This document shows positions 45,226-55,714 of a stretch of 64,000 nt of DNA, one piece after another. Position 1 is the stretch's first letter. Every line of letters starts with the position of its first letter. Source of the stretch: Pyrenula massariospora (lineage: Eukaryota; Ascomycota; Eurotiomycetes; Pyrenulales; Pyrenulaceae); the NCBI GenBank assembly GCA_021030905.1, contig JAGFMI010000003.1:2418001-2482000 (forward strand), written 5' to 3'. A program made the translations under genes and the position numbers. The notes beneath the pieces are model-generated. The model was not told the DNA's origin. It saw only the letters and a list, made by a program, of their open reading frames with translations, and made no database searches.

Positions 45226-46161
45226 CAGTGAGGTACAGACGTGGCAGCGAGATGTAGGGGCAACAGCAAAGTGCATTAAGGCATTAACAAGGTCCAAAAG
45301 ACATAATAAAAAGATACCGTGTCACAATTGGATGGCATAGACAGTTAATCATAGAGATCTGATGCAGACTGGTCCGGAATTGCTTTGACAGATATGCGGC
45401 AGTCGCCATATGGCTTGTAGCATGTGACTGCCCTGAACCATCCCCGATATTAATATGCGAAGGTTGCCCTACATAAGCAATTTTAACAATGCGATTTAGT
45501 TCGGAGGCTACCTACTTGAAAAATCTTCTTTCTCTTCAGGCCAAGGGAGAGCCTCATTACATCACGTCTGGGCACGTCAAGTCTCATCTTGAGATGTTTC
45601 TCTCTCACTGGGGGCGGAAGGAACGCTTTAGTTAAAGTTAGCGGCACTGTCAAGCTTACCCCAACCTGAAGACCTGTTGGTTCGACTGCGCCATTGCAAC
45701 AACGCCTCTTGAAAGCAGCCGCAACAACGTGTCCAGGGACTCTATCCAGTTCTTCTCTAAGCGATGTACGTCAAATGAAGTCAGCTTCTGCATTGCGCAA
45801 TTGGCCGATTGGTATTCGCTTGGATGGATGTCTTCGCCTTGGAACTACAAGTTCAATGTCTTGGGAGCCGCAACCAACGCCGAGCTCACAGCGTACGCCG
45901 TGCAGAGCATCGCCGGACTTACGTACAGTTCACGTTCGCCTCAAGTGTCAACGAGGGGGAACATATGTAATCTGCTATGGAAAAACAAGTACCTGCTACT
46001 ATATATGAGCCTGTTCCAATGGCGATCTTGGATCATCTTTGGCGGCGATGGTGCTCTCCCAGCCTGAAACGTTTCCTCATGTTGCGGCTACTTAGCCATG
46101 CTTGTTGTGTCCGTTGACAATCTTTGCCGTAAAATTCACACTATGATGATCTTGCAATGAG

Positions 46162-46169
46162 TATAAAGG
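46162..46169 (+). promoter_or_regulatory. TATA box of the secreted metallopeptidase gene
   Basis: TATAAAGG lies 79 bases upstream of the ATG at 46248, a good position for a fungal core promoter. Confidence 0.5.
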
Positions 46170-46247
46170 TTCTTGTTCCCGGAGTAACATCTACACGGTG
46201 TAACATATTCATATCGGCGCTTGTTTTTACTGCCTTTCTTGGATACG

Positions 46248-48129
46248 ATGCGTCCTCCTTTCGACGTCTTCATCGTGTTCTTGGTCTCTCTTTTCCCCTC
46301 TAGCTCGGCGCTGGTTTCGCCTTCGAAGAGAGACGACGTCAGTGCACAAACAACTTTTCAGTACGACAAATCGTGCTCAAGCGATCAGAAAAAGGTCCTC
46401 GGACAAGCTCAACAAGATGCTATAGACCTCGCTCGGGCTGGGTTGACTGCCAAGAGGGAGTTGCTACATACTGCCAATCAAGATGACTACTTCGTGGACT
46501 TCAACAGCCAGGCCGCAATTGAATACTTCGGTGCACCTTCGAGAAACAAGAATTACCGACAACACATCTTCGACACTCTTTACCGAGCGACGCAAACATA
46601 TAGGGGTACGGGCTGGTCTGACTGGTGGAACGGCCGTTATGTTGATGTTTTCTGCCACGATGCTACTAATGACGAGGAATGCGAAGGAACCACACCTGCT
46701 TACACGCAGTATGTCTCTGATGGATACCCGAAAATAGTCTACTGTCCGACTTTCTTCAATATATTGGTCTCCCATGGCAGTCTTGTCCAGAAGATAAAAG
46801 ATAGTGATAATCGAGATATGAAAAGGAATGTGAGGAATCTTCGGAGCCAAGGTACGTATTACCGGGCTCACGTCTTATGGTCTACAACGCATGGCATGAT
46901 CTGACGGGAATTCGAATGAGACGCATGCTGACGAGGCACAGCATCAACGGTGCTCCATGAATGGTTACACATTAAAGATTCACCGGCGACTGTCTGCGCA
47001 GGAGGCTGTAAGTACTTTCTCTTTAGCCCTTGTTATAAGCCATTAAATTTCTGCAATCCATCACGCTAGCATTAGTGTAAATCATAGTCCTCATCGGAAG
47101 TGGTTCCTCTGCCTATCGGCAAAGTATGTTGATTGTGAACAGGCATCGATCCCATCATTATTGTCGGCCAAGGGGAACAAGTTAGGGTCTACAAAGCCGG
47201 TCGAACCAAGCTTTTAGCTCTCAAATACCCAGGTTGGACCGCGCATACTAATGACAATTACGTATACTACTCCATGAGCAAATGGATGGAAAAAAACTTT
47301 GGCACATACCCGGCATATCCTCGAGCGTGGGATCCCGATAAATCCCAAAAGGAAAATCAGGACAGAGAGAAAGAAGAGCCTGGTGCGCCGGACGCAGCGG
47401 GTGCGACGGCAACCTGGGATCTTGACGACAGCAGCAACGACGGCGGCCAGTTGATCACGGATCTAGACTCAGGATGGAATCTCGACGATTACCCCGATTG
47501 GTTCCAGCCCGAAATCCAAGACCTCTCGAATCCCAACATTCCCGACGTCTCACAGCCGGCTGCTACAGATCTATTAGGATCCGACCCCGATCGGAACTCT
47601 GTGAAATGTTCTTCGGGGAACGACTCACCGACAACCGACGACTGCGTGCAGGCTTTTGGGACACTGCTCGGAAATCCAGGAACTCCAGCGAACCATGGCA
47701 AGAAAGGTGATACTTGGGCCGCCGGTGTAAGCAGCATCTTCCTTCAATCTCTTCCCCACATACGCTTAGCCTAACACGCTTTCTCCTCTACAGTCATACA
47801 AAGCCTGCGCCATCTCCATTCACTACACCGGTGACTGGACGCCCGACTGCGCTGCGACGCTAAACGACATCCACGGCCATGCGTCTGCGATCTTTGAAGG
47901 GTGCCAGGACGGCCGTGCCGGAAAGGTCCAGGGACAAGTCGACTTCGCCTACTCGACCACGAATTGTCCCGCGACTGTTGCTATCGAGAGCCCTAAGCAA
48001 TGCAGTCAGGTACAGAATGTGCTGATGACGGCTTTTGACTGCGATGGGAGTGAGCCTGTGGGTGGGAGGACGCAGAGGTGTGTCTGTGAGGCGGGGCCGA
48101 TGTGTCCGGGGGGTGGAGGTTGTTACTAA
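46248..48129 (+). CDS. secreted M35-like metallopeptidase with HExxH
   Basis: Four exons fit (46248-46851, 46942-47007, 47143-47726, 47794-48129), giving about 529 residues with all phases matched. The signal peptide is RPPFDVFIVFLVSLFPSSSA, with a likely KR site (SKRDDV). Family landmarks in order: FQYDKSCSSDQK, YVDVFCHD, KIVYCPTFFN, then the spliced zinc motif STVLHEWLHIKD with intact HExxH, and NDNYVYYSMSKWMEKNFG. The same order appears in the gene at 9731-11321. After it come an acidic Asp/Asn/Pro linker and a Cys-rich tail (residues about 418-529) with at least 10 Cys, ending CVCEAGPMCPGGGGCY; this may be a binding module. The expected role is extracellular protein cleavage. The 66-nt exon carrying the motif makes splicing decisive for activity. 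Confidence 0.8.
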
Positions 48130-48421
48130 GCTGCGAGATGTCTTCGTGAGAATCTTTTGTTTGTTAGATATGTTTTAGGATGGAAAGTATGCTTGCAAGG
48201 TTCGGCAGCCGGAAAATAGGAAATATGACAGGTATGGAGCTAGGACTTCGAAATAGGGTAATACTCTTTTAGCTACATTGTGTTTGTTGGTTCAACTATA
48301 TGGATATTGGCATTCTTGAGAGAGCTGGTAGCTACTTCCAGTAAACAATGACCGTGGTTCTCAATAATGATGGTAACAGCAGCGTTGCGGCGACCACCAG
48401 AGCAGAGCACTTATCGTCCTA

Positions 48422-48631
48422 TCCCTTACTAGTCGGTAATGGGTCAAGTTTCCGCAGCTTTAAGCAACTTATCCGTATTCCCCCTAGCGATAGGCTTATC
48501 GTCCTTAAATAATAGGCTTATCGCCCCTATAATAGGCTTATCACCCCTATAGTTTTAGGCCTCCGCTACCCCGTAAATGCTCGGAAGTATAGGGACTGCG
48601 GAAACTTGGCCCATTACCGACTAGTAAGGGA
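48422..48631. mobile_element. TA-flanked MITE copy 1
   Basis: A 210-bp non-coding element with terminal inverted repeats of about 36 bp (TCCCTTACTAGTCGGTAATG... and its complement ending ...GACTAGTAAGGGA), flanked by TA on both sides. This fits the Tc1/mariner-pogo (Fot1-like) style of target duplication. Internally the word ATAGGCTTATC(G/A)(T/C)CC is repeated three times. It has no coding capacity. Confidence 0.85.
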
Positions 48632-48645
48632 TAGCTACTGAACTA

Positions 48646-48835
48646 TCCCTTACTAGTCGGTAAAGGGCCAAGTTTCCGCAGCTTTAGACAACTTATCCGT
48701 ATTCCCCCTAGCGATAGGTTTACTGTCCCTAAATAATAGACTTATCGTCCCTATAATTTTAAGCCTCCACTACCCCGCAGATGCCTAGAAGTATAAGAAC
48801 TGCGGAAACTTGGCCCATTACCGACTAGTAAGGGA
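48646..48835. mobile_element. TA-flanked MITE copy 2
   Basis: A 190-bp element with the same terminal repeats as copy 1 and the same orientation, also flanked by TA, starting 14 bases after copy 1 ends. It is about 20 bases shorter because it has fewer internal ATAGGCTTATCG words. The outer ends of both copies are nearly identical, which suggests recent movement or an ongoing similarity. Confidence 0.85.
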
Positions 48836-49114
48836 TACAGCTTCTTTACGGCTTTCAACGGCGATAGTACCTCTTATTTGTATCGTTGTCACTCCGCATG
48901 TCTCTAGCCCTTTATCGGACACCTTATCAAAGACATCGTATAAAGTCAAATGAACAATTCGTCGGCAATCTGAGCAATTTAGACAAGAACCTATCCCTGA
49001 GCTTACTGTGCTCGGATTGTGACTCTTTCCAGAGCGGGAATTCAAAATTCTATTGAGATAGAGATGGCAATAACAACCTCGGATATCGTCGACCGTGTGA
49101 CCTTCCAGAGCTTT

Positions 49115-50007
49115 TCAAGTATGGCTTACGCTCCCAACAAAGACAACCATTACCGCCGCGAAAGTAGTAGTAGCACCGAATATTTCCACCGGCTTCGCTT
49201 TCGTACAAATGATCAGTGACATTGCCAGCAATGTTGTAAAGACCACTATCATGCCTAGCCTCAAGGCCATCCCCTTGAGAAGATAGAGCACGATGATGGG
49301 CATCGTGGGGAGAATGCTTGCCAAGGCCGCCGTCAAGGTGATCACGACCCCGCTCAAGACGCATCCTGTAAAATTGTAGATCCTGCCGTCGCTTCCTCTT
49401 CCTGCTTTCTCTAGAGCTGTCCGTTGCAGATATGGCACGACTTTGGCGATCGCACGGGCAAAGGGATTGTTCTCTCCCGTTCGTCGACCAATACTTGCAT
49501 AGTCGTGGTTGGCCTTCTCAATATCCCATACATCCTCGACCCTACCAGTTAAGAAGTTGTTGCCATAAGACGGCCGCTGGAGCCAACTTCTCAACGACGC
49601 AAGGTCTTCTTCATTGGGCGAAACGAGTTTGCTGAGCTGCGCCTGCTGTAATAGCGCTGAATCTTTAATCAAAGGTTAGTATCATGCTAACAGGGAAACT
49701 GTGGCCAACTTTGCTCACTGTATTTCTCCAACAGCTCACGAATACTCAACACGATCCGTAGCTGGGTCGAGTCTCTCCCATCAGAAGCACAGTCCCTCAA
49801 GGCCTCCCAGCTAACAGCATATTCCTTTCGGGGAGGGTCGTTGCAACAAGCATCTCTCTTTGTGGCTGCTCCAAGCTCTGTCTCTAAATGAGCCAACTCG
49901 GCTTGGATATAGAGCAGATTTCGAATATTGAGTTCAGAAAACGTGCGAAATATCACGACGTCTTGATAAGAGGACATTAATCCAGCTAGATCCGGGTAGC
50001 TTGCCAT
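49115..50007 (-). CDS. DUF6594 family membrane protein, second copy
   Basis: Two exons on the minus strand fit (50007-49719, 49662-49115; donor GTGAGC, phase 1), giving about 278 residues. The start MASYPDLAGLMSSYQDVVIF gives the usual DUF6594 beginning directly, without the long N-terminal extension seen in the copy at 12450. NIRNLLYIQAELAHLETELG is the conserved helical part. Three membrane helices end the protein: FTGCVLSGVVITLTAALASI, GMALRLGMIVVFTTLLAMSL and IFGATTTFAAVMVVFVG. The two copies are clearly diverged, so they are not a recent duplication. A MITE pair ends 280 bases from its 3' end. Confidence 0.87.
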
Positions 50008-50997
50008 GCTCGATTGCTCGAACAGTGCACACTACGATGTACGAAGGCCGTCCTTTAGGTCGAACTGAGAGTCTGCCTTGCGAACATACCAAATAGTTGC
50101 CTTGCTAGGCAACTTGGCTGCTCATCAATAGTTTCTGAGACTAACGCAAGCCGATGAGGTGGCTGCAGAGTCCAGCTACCAATGCTTGAGAGAGCGTCGA
50201 TATTGTCTGAACGCCACTGGAAGTCGGATCCCCCACCAAGGCCTTGCAATTGGCGCTCTCTTCATGCAAGCATAGCACATCTCTGTCTTCATCTGTGAGG
50301 CTTCAACGAGGCAACCTTCAGTGATGACGCTTGACCTCTGCCTGACGACTCGAACAACCTGTTTGTGAAGGATGTATTCATTACTCGAGTCTCTGACATT
50401 GGTCAACTGCTTCATCGGTTACGAGCTTCGGCACACAAGGCGGCAGAAGACAGCAGCAAGAAATCTGATCACGTTCGCCGCAGAGCCTCTCCTTGGCCTT
50501 AAAATGTGCTGATTGACTGGTAATCAATGGTCGCGATAGCTTCTTCGGTCCCTTGGCCGTCTCGAATCTCAATTAACTTTATCTGATTGCCTTGTGACAA
50601 CTCAAAGCACGAGCTGTAAACCCAATTAAGACCTAAGCCTAGAAGCTTGGGCCCTCTGTGCCACCATCCCCGGGTCAGATTTCGAACTTCTTGGGTTGCA
50701 GACGGATCGCTGCTGCTCCCCCGATATCTTTGCTGTCTCTAGGCTTTTTGGCTTTATTGCTCTTCTTCCATAATTGCAGGGCATGAATCAAATTACCAGC
50801 ACCATCTATTCTTGGATAGCTCTGACTACTCCGAGCATTTTTCAAAGCCGCTGATTACATGTGGCTACTTGGAGCATAACAGATCATTCTATAGAAGGAT
50901 CCTAGCCGTGATTTGATCGTCACGAAATCTCAAACACCAAAGGTGGGGGCCCCAACTTAACCATTGCATAGCAGATCCATCCATCTCATCTGATACT
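50008..50997. other. divergent intergenic
   Basis: Separates the minus-strand DUF6594 gene from the plus-strand TPR gene. Short minus frames at 50055-50572 have no support. Confidence 0.4.
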
Positions 50998-53504
50998 ATG
51001 CCACAAGCCTTAGAGTCGTCAATCGGGGCCAAAATTTCAAACAATATCGACCGGGAAAACAATGAGTTTCCTCCCATTGCTCCCTTCTTGGAGTATTTAC
51101 GGAGCAGGCAAGCATTAGGTGAATTCCATCCTCTCGTCGCTCGCCAATTCACCAATCTAGCAATCACGCTTATGAAGCTTGGTCAAGATAATAAAGCCCA
51201 AAAGATGCTCCGCAAAGCCATCACCGAGATGGAAACCCGCTTTCCACCGCGTTCTCCAGAATATTTGGGCGCCTTGTGCAGCCTGGCAACTTCGTATTAC
51301 GTTGTGGGCCACAAAGCTGATGGTGATGCTCTCCTGGCTAAATGCTGTTTGTACGAGGACGCCTTCCATGAGTCAGCATTGCAGAAAAATTTGAATGCTG
51401 CGCGTTTGGCTAGTCGCACTCGAGAAAATACTCTTGTCTTTATGGAAGCTTCGGAAGCAACTTATGGCGACGTAGATATTGACAGTCACAAAAACATGGG
51501 CCCAAAGGAGCTGTTACCTGAACCTAAGCGTCCTATCTCTTTACCTAAGTTCTTCTCTCGGTCACGGCCAAAATGCCAGGTGATGCATTTACCAAGGACG
51601 TGGAAGGGAAAATCTTCAACTCCCCACGAGAAAAAATGGAGCAGGCGGCGTTCCACATCTCCAGTAAAGCACCGCTCAGAGAATATTGATCTAAGACACG
51701 AGTCCGATATCTCTGCAGAGTCCAAAGCGATAGAGGCATGGTCTGTGGTCATGAAGCTTTGTAAGGACGTCGCTCGTGACTCCTTCCCCCACGATGAATT
51801 ATTACGGAACCAGACTCATTCCGTGAACAATGTGTCGGGGTCGACTGCCTCCAGACCCGAGCATGTTGTGCCTAATCGAGCTAGAACTATCCAATGGCTG
51901 CTTGGTTCGCCCGATGAGGAGATCAATGAGCTGGAAGGGATAGCGCCAACACCTGCAGAGTTACCGACCCCTTTCAATCTCAATTTTCGAGAAGAACTTC
52001 CTGCCAATATCGGCCCTTCTGAGAATGCCACCTATTTGGAAACCACTCAGGAAGACGGTTGTTACAACGCTTCGGAATGCGATACCTCGAAAAAGGTCGA
52101 AATGAGAAAAATAGTATTACAGCTGATCCCCTTAGCTCTAGTGAACGTGAGAAACCGGCGCTGGACTGGACACTGCCAGAACTTCCTCGTCTACAGATCC
52201 CGATCAGGTTTAGCTTTGCAAGGCAGTCAACTGTGACTTTGAATCCGGTAAGGAAATCGTCAGCAGAGAACGATGGACCATTTGTGCGCGTCTCATCGTT
52301 CTCAGAAAGCAGTGAAGATGAGCCAATGACGCCTACCGAACCACCGGTTCTTGGGATTGAATTGCCTGATACTAATTTTGACACAATATTTTCGGACTGT
52401 GGGCTGTTTGGGACTTCTGAGAACCTTAAGCTTGGGCAGCCGGAGCGGCTTGGTGGATATAATGACAGAAATCGTTCAATTGCATTGATACCGGACCTAG
52501 TCCCGCTGCGATTGGAGATAAAGAAATCGGATGTGGATTCTGAGGCTGGTGGAAGACCCCAACTTCATTCAAACCCTTTCGAGTCTCTCGGCCAGCTATC
52601 TCACGCTCAGAGGACTATGCCTTCGATATCCGAAGTAAACAGTCAGCTGTTCGGTCTTGGACAGTCCGCCAAAATGGATCGAGAAATCTCAGATGATTTT
52701 GATGAACACATGAGCGATATGTGTCCATCTTCTTTGCGGACGGACAGGAGCTCCGTTAGTATACGCACTCAAATTCGACAAAAAGTGAGCTGATTTTATG
52801 AGTAGGGACAATACCCAAGCTTAAAGTTAGTAGCACAGGTCTTTAAACGGTCCCGTAGCAGCCTCCCAATCTTCTTGGACAAAGTTGAAATACTCCTCGA
52901 CACTGGATCCACCGATGCAGATGTAGTCTCCGAGGACTACTGTGAGCACTGGGATCATGAAATCCATCCATTGACAGGTGAGCATCCACGACATTACGTT
53001 GGAGCGGGAGGTATTCCAGTCAAGGTCGTTGGGATATCGAAGATTGGCGTTCGATGGAGCGGGCGGCACGGCACAACAAGCAAGATTCGCGAGTTCGTGG
53101 TTGTGAAGGACCACCCCCAAGACCTCTCTTTTGGCAACAAGACTATTAGCCGCTACGGTCTCCTCAATGGCGCTTTAATGATGCCATTGGTCCTGGCGTC
53201 GAGGTCTCGGGAGGCCCGCGAGAAAGACCGGCGGCAAACGCAAATAATCCACGAGGCCGTGATGAGGGAAGAAGCACGAAAGACACAGGAAAGACTTCGG
53301 CTCTGGGATCTGAAATGGGAAGCTCCAAGTGGATCAAACGGACAACATCAGACGTACCAGCCTGGTGACCCCGCCACAAGCTCCGATGTTAGTTCACAGA
53401 CTGGCATCGGTTCACATTCCACGTGGAGCAATTCCGACAGAGCCTCGCAGAGCACGCTACCAAGCTCTAACACATCGCCTATAGAGCCTAAGAAGTTTAT
53501 CTAA
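50998..53504 (+). CDS. TPR-like protein with C-terminal retropepsin-like domain
   Basis: Three exons fit (50998-52057, 52096-52784, 52839-53504), giving about 804 residues. The N-terminal part (about 35-120) has two TPR-like helix pairs (HPLVARQFTNLAITLMKLGQ, EYLGALCSLATSYYVVGHKA) with the 42-residue period typical of kinesin-light-chain style TPRs. A long polar, Ser/Arg/Glu-rich middle follows. The third exon gives VEILLDTGSTDADVVSEDY, with the Asp-Thr-Gly active site, then YVGAGGIPVKVVGISKIG and DLSFGNKTISRYGLL. That is the order of a single-domain aspartic protease of the retropepsin/Ddi1 kind. No reverse transcriptase, integrase or terminal repeats are near, so I treat it as a host gene. 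The C-terminal tail is polar and helical. The first intron would be only 38 nt, the weakest join. Confidence 0.7.
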
Positions 53505-54118
53505 AGCTGTGGGGGTAGGGGCTTACGCTTCTTCTTTCGGGTGCCTTACTCTCATTGTCTTGCTTAACAGGCATTCCTGTGAGAATCTTCGCGCATTCAA
53601 GTCTAGAGCGTTCATCGTCTCATTATCTACCTATGGACTTTCACATGCAGTTGGGTATCTTTTTTAGGCTAAATCAGGTATCGGAGAGAACCCGTATGTA
53701 AGTGGCGACCTCCGCCAGCATAGCTGGCATGTGGCCTGTTTACTGTATAAGCCAGAATTTCCTTGAAGTAGGTATTGACTAACCTTCGCCCAAATGGTGC
53801 GGGTCTGACGCTCATAGAAATGAAAATTTCTTGGGTACATACATCATATCATCCTCGTGCTGACAAGCCCTCTGACGCCACTATTTCAAAACATGATCGC
53901 TACGACGAGTTTCTGAATAAAAGGTGGTGCGGCGTAACAAAGTGAGGGTGTAAATCCTGATCCCTTCTCCGAAGCACTTAGTTCAGTATCATACGGAATA
54001 ATGTAATGTACCTATCAAGGACCTAGTCATCCGTCACGATCGATTTATGCGCGGTAGAGGCTCATCCAGGGCTTAGCACTGTTAATGGCATAATATCCAT
54101 ATCGACCATTTCAACAGG
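53505..54118. other. intergenic
   Basis: No coding frame recognised; it separates two convergent genes. Confidence 0.4.
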
Positions 54119-54597
54119 CTACTTAAGATCAACTCTCTGCTTCCGTGCTCGTTGAGAGATAGACCTCTCTATACCCCCTGTCCTCTCTTCCACGGCAATT
54201 CTTTCATGCAAATGCTGATGCCCCATTTCATGCAGACACCGCACCGTTACGTCATGGAAAATGCAAGCCAGACACAAGGCTAGGCGCTCGTTATCTTCCT
54301 TCCCTCCATGCAAGGTCTAACCGCCAGCCTCGATGACTGCCCTTCTCAGCAGCTGGTTCAGCTCACGGCAGACCAAATTTCGTAAACTCTACTTTGCTCG
54401 CGCAGGAGCTGAACTGCATTCCATGCTCGTATCTTCCCAATCATATCTCCCAGATAGTGCTTCGCCTCTTGTTCGCGTAAGGCTCGCTGGTGCATGCGCG
54501 ACATGACGCACGCATGTGAACCAGCACGGGTGTAACATACGGTAGCCAATGGATCATTCTGGATGATGAATGAGATGGCATCAATATTTGGAGCCAT
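54119..54597 (-). CDS. small hypothetical protein, about 142 residues
   Basis: Two minus-strand exons (54597-54367 and 54316-54119) are joined by a 50-nt intron (GTGAGC donor, GGTTAG acceptor, phase 0). The protein is helical with no signal or membrane segment: AISFIIQNDPLATVCYTRAG, REQEAKHYLGDMIGKIRAW, then CLACIFHDVTVRCLHEMGHQ and a basic C-terminus (RARKQRVDLK). The His/Cys-rich centre (CLHEMGHQHLHER) might bind metal, but this is not a known motif to me, and the HEMGH string alone should not be taken as a protease. I do not recognise the family. The clean intron is the main support. Confidence 0.5.
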
Positions 54598-55714
54598 TCA
54601 AATGCAAACAATCTTGCCGGCCTGCTTCCGGAGCTGTGAACTCGGAGGTTTTCCGGTAGCAACAAGATGGGGCCAAATGCACATTTAATGCGCAGGTGCG
54701 CCACATGATGACCTTCTACATGTACAGTGTTTATTACCTGTGCCATTGAGCCGGAAAATTCAATATTTTCATGCGGATTTGGTCGTTAAGAAGGATTATG
54801 TCGTCCCATAATATCAATATACAATGATCTTCGGATGTAAGTGTAGAAACGTATCATTATTCCAGTAGTTGGCGCTTATGCAGATAGCAATGTCACCAGC
54901 CCCAAGATTGGTGCTGAGTGGCGGGGAAGCCGAGAATGCCCTTTTGGTTGTCTGCACAGAAATGTTGTTATTGGTCAAAATGGCATTTCCGACGCTAAAT
55001 CGCTGTATCTGGCTGATTGATGAACCTAGTGTTACACTTGGCTACTTTCTTGTATGCTGCCTTTCTTCCTTCACCTAGAGGCCTTGCAAATGGCGGTGAC
55101 GTAGTACTCGACACTTCCGTCCCCGCTGTGCAGTGACTTCTCCTACTTTCAGAAGTTTTAAGTGGCTAGAATTTGCATGTAAATATGATAGTATCCGCCG
55201 GTCCTTCCATTCTTTAGGATATTAGCACAAACGAGTGGAAACTACCTTGTAAAGATGCAGGGAGAAAAACTGCGCATAACCTTGTCGTGTGATACGTTCA
55301 CATTCCCTGCGCTACTTTCCGATGAAGAGACGACGCTTAAGTAGCTGCCTGCTAAGATCTTGATAGGCAATTCCGTTGTTCCAAATCGGAATCGGAATCA
55401 CTCTAGCCGCTGCAGGATGTTGTTCTATTATTTACTAAATTTGACATGCGTAGTGCATGTATTGACTCCCACTGGAACATGTCTGGGCTTTAAATGACGC
55501 CGACCTTGCAGGAGAGTCAAGCACGCCGGCACCCTCTCGGCCATTGCTATCATGAACAGCATCTGCCCTCGAGGTTCCGCGATACTATGACTGAAGACAT
55601 TGATTTCTGTTGACAACGATCGAGAGACATATCTTTGTTATAGTCAAGCGCTCGAGCTTAGCTAAGGGCGGCGAATACGTCTACTTTACACAGCTGTATC
55701 GGAGAAAGATCGAA
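54598..55714. other. divergent intergenic
   Basis: No supported gene. A plus frame at 54869-55078 is hydrophobic but has no context. Confidence 0.35.

Larger units (their letters stand above)
44663..46247. other. intergenic
   Basis: Plus frames at 45694-46067 have a coding-like run (NVLGAATNAELTAYAVQSIA) of unknown origin. A hairpin lies at 45199-45225. Nothing else is supported. Confidence 0.3.

Noticed and set aside
48422-48835. CRISPR-like or tandem array reading of the repeated words
   Set aside because: The repeats are explained by two MITEs with inverted ends and TA flanks; no regular spacers.
51486-51752. Minus-strand frames within the TPR gene
   Set aside because: Shadows of the plus-strand coding exon.
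54119-54316. HEMGH string as a metallopeptidase HExxH
   Set aside because: The rest of this small protein shows no protease fold, signal peptide or third ligand pattern; chance match is more likely.
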